Shown here piece by piece: positions 8,473 through 17,644 of a stretch of 20,591 nt of DNA (position 1 is the first letter of the stretch; each line of letters starts with the position of its first letter). Origin of the DNA: an uncultured Bacteroidota bacterium (GTDB lineage Bacteria > Bacteroidota > Bacteroidia > Flavobacteriales > UA16). Under the pieces are notes generated by a model. It made no database searches. It was not told where the DNA came from and saw nothing but the letters and a program-made list of their open reading frames with translations. Made by a program: the position numbers and the translations under genes. The stretch is taken from positions 1-20,591 of the forward strand of contig CACAUH010000019.1 in NCBI GenBank assembly GCA_902535565.1. Reading direction: 5' to 3'.

Positions 8473-11400
8473 ATGACCAACAACAAGACCCCGAAGCTCT
8501 CCAGCGACTTCAACAAAATCCGCATCAGCATGGCTTCGCCCGAGGAAATCCTTGAGCAAAGCCACGGCGAAGTGCTGAAGCCCGAAACCATCAACTACCG
8601 GACATACAAGCCGGAGAGAGATGGCCTATTCTGCGAACGCATTTTCGGCCCTGTCAAGGACTATGAATGCCATTGCGGCAAGTACAAGCGCATCCGCTAC
8701 AAGGGCATTGTCTGCGACCGGTGCGGTGTGGAGGTGACCGAGAAGAAGGTCCGCCGCGAGCGGATGGGCCACATCCAGCTCGTAATCCCCGTGGCGCACA
8801 TCTGGTACTTCCGCAGCCTGCCCAACAAGATTGGCTACCTGCTCGGATTGCCGACCAAAAAGCTCGACCAGATTATCTATTACGAGCGATATGTGGTGAT
8901 TCAGCCGGGTGTGGCGACCAAGGCCGATGGAGAGGCACTGGATGTCAATGAGTTCCTAACGGAGGAAGAGTATCTCGATATTCTGGATACACTTCCAAAG
9001 GACAACCAATATCTGGACGAGAAGGACCCCAACAAGTTTGTGGCCAAAATGGGCGCTGAGGCGCTGCACGACATGCTGGCCAACCTTGATTTGGACACGC
9101 TGAGCTTCGATTTGCGCCACGCTGCCAACACGGAGACCAGTCAACAGAGAAAGAACGAGGCACTCAAGCGTCTGCAAGTGGTGGAGGCCCTGCGTGATGC
9201 CAACCATCGCGTCGACAACAAGCCGGAGTGGATGATTGTGAAGGTTGTCCCTGTTATTCCGCCCGAGCTGCGTCCGTTGGTGCCTCTCGATGGAGGCCGC
9301 TTTGCCACATCCGATCTCAACGACCTGTATCGTCGCGTGATCATCCGGAATAACCGTTTGAAGCGCTTGATCGAAATCAAGGCTCCTGACGTGATCCTTC
9401 GGAATGAGAAGCGAATGTTGCAAGAGGCTGTGGACAGCCTCTTCGATAACAGCCGAAAGTCATCTGCGGTAAAGACGGAGAGCAATCGCCCACTAAAGTC
9501 CCTCTCGGACAGCCTAAAGGGCAAGCAAGGGCGTTTCCGGCAGAACTTGCTCGGAAAGCGTGTAGACTACTCTGCGCGTTCCGTGATCGTCGTCGGGCCG
9601 GAGCTCAAGCTCCACGAGTGCGGCATGCCAAAGAACATGGCTGCTGAGCTCTATAAGCCGTTCATCATTCGGAAGATGATCGAGCGGGGTGTGGTCAAGA
9701 CGGTCAAGTCCGCCAAGAAGATTGTGGACGCCAAGGAACCCGTTGTTTGGGACATTTTGGAGAACGTAATGAAGTCGCACCCGGTGCTGCTCAACCGTGC
9801 TCCAACGCTGCACCGACTGGGTATTCAGGCATTCCAGCCGAAAATGATTGAGGGCAAGGCCCTTCAGCTGCATCCGCTCGCATGTACGGCCTTCAACGCC
9901 GACTTCGACGGAGACCAAATGGCTGTTCACCTGCCGCTTGGGCCCGCCGCGATTTTGGAGGCGCAGCTTTTGATGCTGGCCAGCCACAACATCCTCAATC
10001 CGGCCAATGGAGCGCCGATTACCGTTCCTTCCCAGGACATGGTCCTGGGCCTCTATTACATCACCAAAGAGCGCAAGTCGACCAAGGAAGAGCCTGTGAA
10101 AGGAGAGGGCATGACGTTCTATTCTCCAGAGGAGGTCATCATTGCCCACAATGAGGGCCGCGCGGCGTTGCACGCGGGCATCAAGGTTCGTTGGGAAGAC
10201 CACGAAGGAAATGCCCAGTTGGTGGAGACCACTGTGGGCCGGGTGTTGTTCAACGAGGTCGTGCCAAACGAGGCCGGGTATGTGAATGAGCTACTCACCA
10301 AGAAGAGCTTGAGGGGCATCATCTCCAACGTTTTGTTGGCTGTGGGTGTTCCCCGTACGGTTCAATTCCTCGACGACATCAAGAAGCTCGGCTTCACCAT
10401 GGCGTATAAGGGGGGATTGAGCTTCAACCTCAACGACATCATCATTCCTGCGGAGAAGGTGAAGTTGGTGAATTCGGCCAATGACCAAGTGGGCGAGGTG
10501 ATGGACAACTACAACATGGGGCTCATCACCAACAACGAGCGGTACAACCAAATCATCGACATCTGGACCAACACCAACTCCAGGTTGACCAATATTCTGA
10601 TGGAGCGCTTGGAGACCGACAGGCAGGGCTTCAATTCGATTTACATGATGATGCACTCCGGGGCCCGTGGCTCCAAGGAGCAGATTCGCCAACTGAGTGG
10701 CATGCGAGGCCTGATGGCCAAGCCGCAGAAGTCAAGTGCAGCTGGTGGACAGGACATCATTGAGAATCCGATTTTGTCGAACTTCAAGGAAGGCCTGTCC
10801 ATTTTGGAGTACTTCATCTCTACGCACGGTGCACGTAAGGGTCTGGCAGACACGGCTTTGAAGACGGCTGACGCTGGATACTTAACCCGTCGTCTTGTGG
10901 ACGTGGCCCAGGATGTAATCATTACCGAATACGATTGCGGCACCATTCGCGGTTTGACGGCAACGGCGTTGCGCAAGAATGAGGAGATCGTCGAGTCCCT
11001 TGCCGATCGAATCATTGGACGGACTTCCGTGCTCGATGTGCATCACCCTGAAACAGGCGATCTTATTGTGGGCGGCGGAGAAGAGTTTACCGAGGCCATT
11101 GCCGCCACCATTGAGGAGGCAGGTATCGACGAGGTGGAGATGCGCTCCGTGCTCACCTGCGAGAGCAGGAAGGGGGTGTGTGCCAAGTGCTACGGCCGTG
11201 CGCTAAGCACCAACCGTCTTGTCCAAGAGGGCGAGGCTGTCGGTGTGATTGCCGCCCAGTCCATTGGTGAGCCTGGAACCCAGCTCACGTTGCGTACGTT
11301 CCACGTGGGTGGTACGGCCTCGAAGATTTCCGACGAGAACGAGATCACCGCCCGTCAAGACGGCGTGGTCGAGCTCGAGGATCTGCGTACCGTGCAGCGG

Positions 11401-12777
11401 ACCACAGCGGATGGTGAGGTAGAGACCGTGGTGGTGTCCCGCTCTACAGAGTTCAAGGTGATTGATCGGGAGATTGGAATCACGCTGAGCTCCACAAACC
11501 TTCCTTACGGTGGTGTTCTGCACGTCAAAACCGGAAAGAAGGTCAAGAAAGGCGATCTCATTTGTACATGGGACCCGTACAACAATGCCATCATTTCCGA
11601 GGAAGAGGGAACGGTTGTCTTCGACATGGTTGAAGAGGGCGTGACCTACCGTGAAGAGCTGGACGAGCAGACCGGTTTCCGTGAGATTGTCATCACTGAG
11701 ACAAAAGACAAGAAGAAGAACCCTGCGGTTCACATTGTGGGTGCGAAGGACGAGGTGCTCAAGGTTTACTCTCTTCCTGTTGGTGCTCACGTGAGTGTGC
11801 AGGAGGGCGACAAGGTTGGAACCGGTCGCATTCTTGCCAAAATCCCACGTGTGGCTGGTAAGTCTGGAGACATCACGGGAGGTTTGCCGCGTGTGACCGA
11901 GCTCTTCGAAGCCAGAAACCCATCGAACCCAGCTGTGGTATCGGAAGTGGATGGAATCGTATCCTACGGAAAAATCAAGCGGGGCAACCGTGAGATTATC
12001 GTGGAGAGCCGCACCGGAGAGAAGCGCAAGTACCTCGTGCCTTTGGCAAAGCACATTCTGGTGCAGGAGAACGACTTCGTGAAGGCCGGCATGCCGATGT
12101 CCGACGGAGCCACAACACCAGCGGACATTCTCGCCATTCAGGGACCGACTGCAGTGCAGGAGTACCTGGTCAACGAGATCCAAGAGGTGTATCGCCTGCA
12201 AGGTGTGAAAATCAACGACAAGCACTTTGAGGTCATCGTTCGTCAGATGATGAAAAAGGTGGTCATTGAGGACCCAGGCGATACGCGTTTCCTCGAGAAG
12301 CAGTTCGTTGAGAAGGCAGACTTCAGGGACGAAAATGACCGGATGTTTGGCATGGTGGTCATCACCGATGCAGGAGACAGCACCGATGTCAAGGAGGGCC
12401 AAATGGTCTCCGCCCGTCAGCTTCGGGATGAGAATGGTGCCATCCGCCGCAATGATGGCAAGTTGGCAGAAGGCCGTGAGGCCCTTCCTGCCACAGCACG
12501 TCCCCTTTTACAGGGCATCACCAGGGCATCATTGCAGACCAAGTCCTTCATCTCTGCTGCCTCTTTCCAAGAGACGACCAAGGTGTTGAACGAGGCCGCT
12601 GTGAGTGCCAAGGAGGATTACCTCGGAGGCTTGAAGGAGAACGTCATTGTTGGACACCTGATTCCTGCCGGAACCGGTGTGAGGAAGTGGCACAACATGG
12701 TGGTTGGATCTCAGGACGAATTCGACAACCTCACCGAGGCCAATGCCGAAGCCCAAGAGGCAGAGGTGGCGGAGTGA
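8473..12777 (+). CDS. rpoC: DNA-directed RNA polymerase subunit beta'
   Basis: This is the catalytic beta' subunit. Taking the ATG at 8473 gives 1434 residues beginning [10 protein letters not shown], in line with Bacteroidota homologs; an in-frame TTG five codons upstream is possible but less likely. The N-terminal zinc ribbon has C66, C68, C81 and C84. The catalytic magnesium loop NADFDGD is at 475-481. The second zinc site uses C822, C896, C903 and C906. The trigger loop ([11 protein letters not shown]) begins at about 937. A long inserted region follows, between about 960 and 1150, rich in beta-barrel-like sequence. The gene starts 35 bases after rpoB, with no promoter between, and ends 19 bases before a strong terminator. 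Confidence 0.98.
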   Translation: MTNNKTPKLSSDFNKIRISMASPEEILEQSHGEVLKPETINYRTYKPERDGLFCERIFGPVKDYECHCGKYKRIRYKGIVCDRCGVEVTEKKVRRERMGHIQLVIPVAHIWYFRSLPNKIGYLLGLPTKKLDQIIYYERYVVIQPGVATKADGEALDVNEFLTEEEYLDILDTLPKDNQYLDEKDPNKFVAKMGAEALHDMLANLDLDTLSFDLRHAANTETSQQRKNEALKRLQVVEALRDANHRVDNKPEWMIVKVVPVIPPELRPLVPLDGGRFATSDLNDLYRRVIIRNNRLKRLIEIKAPDVILRNEKRMLQEAVDSLFDNSRKSSAVKTESNRPLKSLSDSLKGKQGRFRQNLLGKRVDYSARSVIVVGPELKLHECGMPKNMAAELYKPFIIRKMIERGVVKTVKSAKKIVDAKEPVVWDILENVMKSHPVLLNRAPTLHRLGIQAFQPKMIEGKALQLHPLACTAFNADFDGDQMAVHLPLGPAAILEAQLLMLASHNILNPANGAPITVPSQDMVLGLYYITKERKSTKEEPVKGEGMTFYSPEEVIIAHNEGRAALHAGIKVRWEDHEGNAQLVETTVGRVLFNEVVPNEAGYVNELLTKKSLRGIISNVLLAVGVPRTVQFLDDIKKLGFTMAYKGGLSFNLNDIIIPAEKVKLVNSANDQVGEVMDNYNMGLITNNERYNQIIDIWTNTNSRLTNILMERLETDRQGFNSIYMMMHSGARGSKEQIRQLSGMRGLMAKPQKSSAAGGQDIIENPILSNFKEGLSILEYFISTHGARKGLADTALKTADAGYLTRRLVDVAQDVIITEYDCGTIRGLTATALRKNEEIVESLADRIIGRTSVLDVHHPETGDLIVGGGEEFTEAIAATIEEAGIDEVEMRSVLTCESRKGVCAKCYGRALSTNRLVQEGEAVGVIAAQSIGEPGTQLTLRTFHVGGTASKISDENEITARQDGVVELEDLRTVQRTTADGEVETVVVSRSTEFKVIDREIGITLSSTNLPYGGVLHVKTGKKVKKGDLICTWDPYNNAIISEEEGTVVFDMVEEGVTYREELDEQTGFREIVITETKDKKKNPAVHIVGAKDEVLKVYSLPVGAHVSVQEGDKVGTGRILAKIPRVAGKSGDITGGLPRVTELFEARNPSNPAVVSEVDGIVSYGKIKRGNREIIVESRTGEKRKYLVPLAKHILVQENDFVKAGMPMSDGATTPADILAIQGPTAVQEYLVNEIQEVYRLQGVKINDKHFEVIVRQMMKKVVIEDPGDTRFLEKQFVEKADFRDENDRMFGMVVITDAGDSTDVKEGQMVSARQLRDENGAIRRNDGKLAEGREALPATARPLLQGITRASLQTKSFISAASFQETTKVLNEAAVSAKEDYLGGLKENVIVGHLIPAGTGVRKWHNMVVGSQDEFDNLTEANAEAQEAEVAE

Positions 12778-12796
12778 TCTCTGTCAAAACAGAAAT

Positions 12797-12830
12797 GCAA
12801 AAGGCGGCCCGGAGGCCGCCTTTTGCGTTT
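12797..12830 (+). terminator. Intrinsic terminator after rpoC
   Basis: GCAAAAGGCGGCC (12797-12809) pairs with GGCCGCCTTTTGC (12814-12826) in a perfect 13-bp stem around loop CGGA, followed by GTTT. The stem holds an A4 tract on the left and a T4 tract on the right. It could therefore act on both strands, which suits its place between convergent genes: rpoC ends at 12777 and the minus-strand gene ends at 12866. Confidence 0.9.
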
Positions 12831-12865
12831 ACATCGACGAAAGCCATCGCCGGGTTTGAAGGATG

Positions 12866-14326
12866 TCAATTCAGCAGTGCAGCGTCCGCCAAGTCGGGCC
12901 CTGATGTGGGGGCTGGTCCTGTGTAGCCGAAAAGACGCCCTTTTTTGATGATTTGGTCCACAGGCTTGGGCACCATGTCCTCCCAACCTTCTCGACCTTC
13001 GCGAATCATGCAAAGGACCTCCACACTGAAGATGTCCAGCAAGGAAAGGTCGTCGAGTTGGATGTCTGAAATCCGCTTGTTGAACATCAAGTAGTCATAG
13101 AGCGGCTTGATGCGAGGGTGAATCGGCGCGTTGTCCGTTCGAATCAGCACGTCGTTTTCACTGTCATGCCATGGATAGGCATACACCTTGAGGTCCCGGC
13201 TGAACATCACGCCGAATGCCTCGAGAATACCACCGTTCAAATCGCGGTAGTAACGTTCGTTAAAGAGGTCCATCATGGCATTTCCTCCCATGATGACCCC
13301 CATCCTCTTCCGTGTGTAGCGGGAGAAGTATTCGATGAGTTTGTAGTATTCCTGATAATTGGAAATGAGCACAGTGTGTCCCAAAGAACAAAGGATGTCC
13401 GCTCGATCGAGGAAGTCTTTTTCGTCGATGTCACCCTCTGATTTGAGATTGTTCAGGGTGATTTCGAAGAGCAGCTGGATTTGGTCCTGCTCCACGCGTT
13501 TCTCTTGACTAAACATGGACAACCCGCGTTGCATCATGTCAAGATTGACACGCGTTACGGGTCTGAAACTGCCCCGAATGGCCAAGATGTTCTTTTTGTA
13601 AAGCACATCGGCAGCTTGCAGGTTGCGGCCGTCAGGGGAAAAGATGACGGCATCCGTCATGCCATGCTTGACGAGCTGGAGTGACAACAGACGGTTGTCG
13701 ACTTCAGCAAAGTCAGGTCCGTTCATTTGAATGGTGTCGATCTCAATCTGATCCTTGTCCAGTTCGTCATACAGGCTGAGCAGGAGGTCGTTTGGGTGCT
13801 TGTACAGAAAGTGACAACCATAGATGAGGTTCACACCCAGAATGCCGATGCTGGCGTGTTGCAAGAGGGCATCAGGTTCGTGGAATCGGGCATGGAGAAT
13901 GATCGTATTGGCTGGCTTGTTGGGGGCCGTTTGGAACCGCATGCCAAACCAACCGTGTCCTTCGATTGTCTTGTGGTAATTGATGGTCGCCACCGTGTTG
14001 GCGAAGGCAAAGTACTTCTTGGAGGGGTGCTTCTCCCGGGCCAGGCGCTCTTCGCAAAGCTGGTATTCGTGGTCCAGCATCTTTTTCACCCTCGCTTCGC
14101 AGACATAGCGACCAGACTCCTCGATACCGTAGATGGCATCACTGAAGTCTTTGTCGTAAGCGCTGATGGTCTTGGCGATGGTGCCGCTTGCCCCGCCTGC
14201 TCGGAAGAAGTGGCGCACCACCTCCTGTCCAGCCCCGATTTCGGCGAAGGTGCCGTAAAGGTCGTGGTTCATATTGACCCGCAATGCCTTTTGTTTGGCC
14301 GAAAGAACGACGCGACTGCTTTCCAC
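12866..14326 (-). CDS. Conserved Bacteroidota protein of unknown function (486 aa)
   Basis: The function is unknown. From memory this matches a family widespread in Bacteroidota that automatic pipelines label 'nicotinate-nucleotide adenylyltransferase' or 'TonB-dependent receptor'. I see neither a nucleotidylyltransferase HxGH motif nor a beta-barrel or TonB box, so I do not adopt those names. No signal peptide or membrane span is visible, so it is probably cytoplasmic. Strong blocks are YGTFAEIGAGQEVVRHFF at 24-41, GGASGTIAKTISAYDKDFSD at 44-63, FSPDGRNLQAADVLYKKN at 229-246, RGSFRPVT at 251-258 and MVPKPVDQIIKKGRLFGY at about 451-468. A short, apparently variable tail follows. The start is GTG; no in-frame ATG occurs just upstream, and an exact -7 element sits 25 bases before it. 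The next ATG (residue 19) would cut close to the first conserved block. Confidence 0.85.
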   Translation of the reverse strand: MESSRVVLSAKQKALRVNMNHDLYGTFAEIGAGQEVVRHFFRAGGASGTIAKTISAYDKDFSDAIYGIEESGRYVCEARVKKMLDHEYQLCEERLAREKHPSKKYFAFANTVATINYHKTIEGHGWFGMRFQTAPNKPANTIILHARFHEPDALLQHASIGILGVNLIYGCHFLYKHPNDLLLSLYDELDKDQIEIDTIQMNGPDFAEVDNRLLSLQLVKHGMTDAVIFSPDGRNLQAADVLYKKNILAIRGSFRPVTRVNLDMMQRGLSMFSQEKRVEQDQIQLLFEITLNNLKSEGDIDEKDFLDRADILCSLGHTVLISNYQEYYKLIEYFSRYTRKRMGVIMGGNAMMDLFNERYYRDLNGGILEAFGVMFSRDLKVYAYPWHDSENDVLIRTDNAPIHPRIKPLYDYLMFNKRISDIQLDDLSLLDIFSVEVLCMIREGREGWEDMVPKPVDQIIKKGRLFGYTGPAPTSGPDLADAALLN

Positions 14327-14351
14327 GTGATCAGTAATGAAGGTGTAGATG

Positions 14352-14359
14352 CAAAGGTA
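14352..14359 (-). promoter_or_regulatory. -7 promoter element of the 486-aa gene
   Basis: On the minus strand this reads TACCTTTG, an exact match to the Bacteroidota -7 consensus TAnnTTTG. Transcription would begin near 14345, giving a leader of about 20 bases before the GTG at 14326. No clear TTG is seen at -33, only TTC in roughly the right place. Confidence 0.6.
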
Positions 14360-14394
14360 CCGAGATGCGGGCGTAACGCGGAACAGGTGGCGAT

Positions 14395-14402
14395 TAACTT
14401 TG
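14395..14402 (+). promoter_or_regulatory. -7 promoter element of the MBL/acyltransferase/rarA operon
   Basis: This reads TAACTTTG, again an exact TAnnTTTG. Only six bases separate its last G from the ATG at 14409. With the usual spacing, transcription would start at or next to the A of the start codon, giving a leaderless message. No TTG is found at the -33 distance. Confidence 0.55.
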
Positions 14403-14408
14403 GCAAGT

Positions 14409-15200
14409 ATGGGCGTTCACCTCACCTTTCTCGGCACTGGAACCTCACAGGGGGTTCCGGTCATCGCCTGCGAATGCGAGGTCTGTACGTCGAATGATTC
14501 CCGAGATAAACGGCTTCGTTCCAGCGTTCTTTTCGAAGTGGATGGAGACCACGCTGCAGAGGGTCCAAAGGCATTTGTGGTGGATACAGGGCCGGATTTT
14601 CGCCAACAGATGCTCAGGGCGCGCGTTCAGTCCCTTGATGCGGTTCTGTTTACCCATGAGCACAAGGACCATGTGGCCGGGCTCGATGATGTGCGGGCCT
14701 TCAACTTCAGACAGAAGCGGGACATGGATGTCTATGCTGCCCCGCAGGTGCAAGAGGCCCTAAAAAGAGAATTTCATTACGTTTTCGCCGAAGCACCTTA
14801 TCCAGGTGTTCCCCGTGTTTGCCTGCACAATTTGGATGGCGACCTGCTGACCATCAGTGGAGTTGAGGTTGTGCCGCTTCCCGTGTTCCACTTTCGACTT
14901 CCGGTTCTGGGCTTTCGGATTGGCCCAATCGCTTACATCACCGACGCCAATGCCTTTGCTCCAGAAACTTGGGAACGCCTGAAAGGGGTTGAAATTCTGG
15001 TTCTGAATGCCCTGCGAAAGGAAAAGCACATCAGTCATTTCACCCTCGATGAGGCACTCGAGGTGATTGGTCGCGTCAAGCCCGAGCGGGCTTATTTGAC
15101 CCACATCTCCCACCTCTTGGGTTGCCACCGAGATGTGTCGTCTGAATTGCCAAAGGGTGTATACCTCGGGGAAGATGGACTTCGACTTTCAGCTGGATGA
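14409..15200 (+). CDS. PhnP-like MBL-fold metallohydrolase
   Basis: This is a metallo-beta-lactamase-fold hydrolase of 263 residues, probably cytoplasmic. It opens with LTFLGTGTSQGVPV at 5-18, typical of the PhnP / RNase Z-like branch. The metal-binding motif is H83-E-H85-K-D87-H88. Further likely ligands are H161, D179 and H232 or H235. C21, C23 and C26 form the CxCx2C pattern known as the structural zinc site of E. coli PhnP, a cyclic-phosphate phosphodiesterase. No other phn genes are present, so the substrate is probably a different phosphodiester; this is inference. The start is the ATG reading MGVHLTFLG, because an earlier in-frame ATG would put the promoter element inside the gene. Its TGA overlaps the next ATG (ATGA), indicating translational coupling. 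Confidence 0.88.
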   Translation: MGVHLTFLGTGTSQGVPVIACECEVCTSNDSRDKRLRSSVLFEVDGDHAAEGPKAFVVDTGPDFRQQMLRARVQSLDAVLFTHEHKDHVAGLDDVRAFNFRQKRDMDVYAAPQVQEALKREFHYVFAEAPYPGVPRVCLHNLDGDLLTISGVEVVPLPVFHFRLPVLGFRIGPIAYITDANAFAPETWERLKGVEILVLNALRKEKHISHFTLDEALEVIGRVKPERAYLTHISHLLGCHRDVSSELPKGVYLGEDGLRLSAG

Positions 15201-16135
15201 CGAGGCTGCTCCATACCCTGTTGGTGGCCCCCATTGGTCGACTTCCCTATGGGGTGCTTTACGTCATAGCTGACGGACTCGCCACCCTGTTGTGGTGGAG
15301 TGGGTATCGCAAGAAGGTGGTCCTTGGCAATCTGGAAATGGCCTTCCCGAATAAGTCGTCGGCGGAGCGCACCCACATTGCGAGGGGCTTTTATACACAC
15401 CTCTCTGAGGTCATAGTAGAGTCGGTCAAATTGTTTCGAGTCGACAGGGAAGAGTTGGCCAACCGGTTTCACCATGTGAATCCCGAGGTGTTGGCGCCCT
15501 ACGCGGACAAGCCACCGGGAGTCCTGCTTTCTTGTGGTCACTATGGGAATTGGGAACGGTATGCGGTCACCGCGGGAGACGCGCTACCGTTGCCTTTGAT
15601 GGGGGTGTACAAGCCCCTGTCCAATGCATTCTACGACGACCTGATTTACCGCACCCGAAGTCAATTTGGAACTGAACTCGTGGCCATGAAGCAGGTGTCC
15701 AATTGGATGGTAGAGGAAAAGGACCGCGCCAAGGCGGTGACCTTGGCGGTGGATCAGCGTCCACTCGACCCTAAAAAGGCCTGGTGGATGGAATGGATGG
15801 GCCAAGAGACGGCCGTGCATTTCGGGCTTGAGGCATTCGCGAGAAAGTTCGATATGCCCGTCGTCTTTTTGGGCTTGCGAAAGGCAGAGGGAAAGCCCAG
15901 AGGACACTGGGAGGTCCACTATGAGCTGATTACTGAGCACCCCAATGGGTGGCAGAAGGGGGCGCTGCTCAGGGCCACCTACGACCGTTTGGAGGCCCAG
16001 ATCAGAAGGGAGCCAGCCTACTGGCTTTGGTCTCACACCCGCTGGAAGCACGCCCGCCCCGAAGGCATGCCCTTGCACCACGTGGAAGCACCCGAGGGCG
16101 AGAGGGGCCCCGCCATTCAATCCGCAACCGAATGA
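15197..16135 (+). CDS. LpxL/HtrB-family lipid acyltransferase
   Basis: This 312-residue protein belongs to the lipid A late-acyltransferase family, which transfers an acyl chain from acyl-ACP to a lipid acceptor at the inner face of the inner membrane. The catalytic HX4(D/E) motif is SCGHYGNWE, with H115 and E120. An N-terminal hydrophobic segment at about 7-35 probably anchors it. VDQRP (about 190-194) and the C-terminal W-rich motif YWLWSHTRWK are both typical of the family. The gene overlaps the MBL gene upstream and rarA downstream by four bases each. The natural acceptor may be lipid A or another envelope lipid and cannot be told from the sequence. The C-terminal tail after about residue 290 looks unconserved. 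Confidence 0.9.
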   Translation: MTRLLHTLLVAPIGRLPYGVLYVIADGLATLLWWSGYRKKVVLGNLEMAFPNKSSAERTHIARGFYTHLSEVIVESVKLFRVDREELANRFHHVNPEVLAPYADKPPGVLLSCGHYGNWERYAVTAGDALPLPLMGVYKPLSNAFYDDLIYRTRSQFGTELVAMKQVSNWMVEEKDRAKAVTLAVDQRPLDPKKAWWMEWMGQETAVHFGLEAFARKFDMPVVFLGLRKAEGKPRGHWEVHYELITEHPNGWQKGALLRATYDRLEAQIRREPAYWLWSHTRWKHARPEGMPLHHVEAPEGERGPAIQSATE

Positions 16136-17433
16136 ACCCATCGAGTAACACTGAAGCGCCGCTTGCCGAGCGGATGCGGCCGCGAACTCTGGAGGACTAT
16201 GTGGGCCAGGACCATCTTGTTGGGTCAGATGCCACACTGCGTCGAGCACTGTCAGCGGGTCAATTGCCATCCATGATTCTCTGGGGTCCGCCCGGTGTTG
16301 GCAAAACGACCTTGGCCCGCCTGATGGCGGAGGCCACCGGTCGCCCTTTCCACCAGTTGAGTGCCATTCGCAGCGGAGTCAAGGAGGTGCGTGAGGTCAT
16401 TGACAGTGCAGAGCGGCAGGGCATGTTTAGTGCCAGAGCGGTGCTCTTTATCGACGAGATTCACAGGTTTTCTAAGGCGCAACAAGACAGCCTGCTTGGC
16501 GCGGTCGAACGCGGATCGGTTACCCTGATCGGGGCGACCACCGAGAACCCGAGTTTTGAAGTCATTCCCGCGCTGTTGTCCCGAAGTCAGGTCTACGTTT
16601 TGGAGGCATTTGGGCGCAATCAGTTGGAGGCTTTGGTCCGCCGCGCAATAGAAAAAGACAGCTGGCTTCAATCCTTGGGGGTGGAGGTTGTCGAATGGGA
16701 CGCACTGCTCCGCGCCAGTGGGGGAGATGGACGACGCCTGCTCAATGTGCTGGAGCTGGTCGCAGCAGGTGCCGCGGCAGAGCAGGGAGAGGGAGCGCAG
16801 GGCATACGGGTCGACGACAATCTCGTTGCCAGGTTCATTCAAGCAAACTTGTCTCGTTATGATAAAACCGGCGACACCCATTATGACATCGCATCCGCGC
16901 TCATCAAGTCCATCCGCAGCAGTGATCCTGATGGCGCAGTGTATTGGCTCGCCCGCATGGTGGAGGGGGGAGAGGATCCAAAGTTTATCGCGCGTCGCCT
17001 GCTCATCTCAGCCAGTGAGGACATCGGCCATGCCAACCCGACAGCGTTGGTCTTGGCCAATGCCACTTTTGATGCCGTTGAGCGGCTTGGCTACCCGGAA
17101 TGTCGCATCCCTTTGGCTCAATGCGCGACCTATCTCGCATCGAGTCCAAAGTCCAACAGTGCCTACGCCGCCATTGGAGCTGCCCAGAAATCGGTCAGAG
17201 CGCACGGTGACTTGCCAGTGCCCTTGCACCTTCGCAACGCCCCAACCAAACTCATGAAAGACCTGGGCCACGGCAGTGGATATCAATACGATCATGATCA
17301 CGGTGGCTTCAGTGGTCAGGAATGTCTCCCCGAAGGATTGGTTGGGCACCGTTTCTTCAAGCCGGGCAGCACGTCGAGAGAGCAAATCATTGCCGATTAC
17401 CTCCGAAGCTTATGGGGAGACAGAAAGGCTTGA
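16132..17433 (+). CDS. rarA: Replication-associated recombination protein A (AAA+ ATPase)
   Basis: RarA (MgsA) is a clamp-loader-like AAA+ ATPase that acts at stalled replication forks with single-strand-binding protein. It has 433 residues, close to the family norm. Near the N-terminus is [19 protein letters not shown] at 11-29. Walker A is GPPGVGKT at 52-59, Walker B is LFIDEIH with D108 and E109, and sensor 1 lies in GATTENPSF at 134-142. The sensor 2 arginine is in GDGRRLLN at about 199-206. The C-terminal tetramerisation domain contains [20 protein letters not shown] at about 267-286 and [11 protein letters not shown] at about 293-303. The start is the ATG that overlaps the acyltransferase stop as ATGA; the longer frame upstream lies wholly within the acyltransferase gene. 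Confidence 0.97.
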   Translation: MNPSSNTEAPLAERMRPRTLEDYVGQDHLVGSDATLRRALSAGQLPSMILWGPPGVGKTTLARLMAEATGRPFHQLSAIRSGVKEVREVIDSAERQGMFSARAVLFIDEIHRFSKAQQDSLLGAVERGSVTLIGATTENPSFEVIPALLSRSQVYVLEAFGRNQLEALVRRAIEKDSWLQSLGVEVVEWDALLRASGGDGRRLLNVLELVAAGAAAEQGEGAQGIRVDDNLVARFIQANLSRYDKTGDTHYDIASALIKSIRSSDPDGAVYWLARMVEGGEDPKFIARRLLISASEDIGHANPTALVLANATFDAVERLGYPECRIPLAQCATYLASSPKSNSAYAAIGAAQKSVRAHGDLPVPLHLRNAPTKLMKDLGHGSGYQYDHDHGGFSGQECLPEGLVGHRFFKPGSTSREQIIADYLRSLWGDRKA

Positions 17434-17452
17434 GGCCGCGAATTTTGCGGCC
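17434..17452 (+). terminator. Weak hairpin after rarA
   Basis: GGCCGC (17434-17439) pairs with GCGGCC (17447-17452) around loop GAATTTT, directly after the rarA stop codon. No T-run follows, so termination would be inefficient or factor-dependent. It may instead protect the 3' end of the operon message. Confidence 0.35.
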
Positions 17453-17480
17453 GTACCGCAACCTTCTTCTACGGCCTGCG

Positions 17481-17488
17481 TATCTTTG
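17481..17488 (+). promoter_or_regulatory. -7 promoter element of tRNA-Thr(CGT)
   Basis: This reads TATCTTTG, an exact TAnnTTTG, 28 bases upstream of the tRNA. Transcription from about 17494 would leave a leader of roughly 22 bases for RNase P to remove. No TTG occurs at the -33 distance. Confidence 0.55.
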
Positions 17489-17516
17489 CCGCCCCGTCTC
17501 GGGGACGGAACGAAAA

Positions 17517-17589
<73 letters not shown>

Positions 17590-17592
17590 CTG

Positions 17593-17619
17593 AAAAGCCC
17601 TTCGAAAGAGGGGCTTTTT
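17593..17619 (+). terminator. Bidirectional intrinsic terminator
   Basis: AAAAGCCCTTC (17593-17603) pairs with GAGGGGCTTTT (17608-17618), with one wobble, around the stable tetraloop GAAA, and ends in a T5 run. The A4 tract on the left gives a T-run on the other strand. It can therefore end both the tRNA-Thr unit and the minus-strand operon whose last gene stops at 17645. Confidence 0.88.
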
Positions 17620-17644
17620 GTTTGTCGCACGCCACAAGTTGGAA

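Noticed and set aside
11203..12402. Minus-strand open frame of 399 codons opposite rpoC
   Set aside because: It is the longest antisense frame, but it is mirrored on highly conserved rpoC codons and rich in His/Leu/Val as expected for reverse reading; no domain is seen.
15949..16131. N-terminal extension of rarA
   Set aside because: It lies entirely inside the acyltransferase gene in another frame and has no RarA similarity; the ATGA overlap start is standard.
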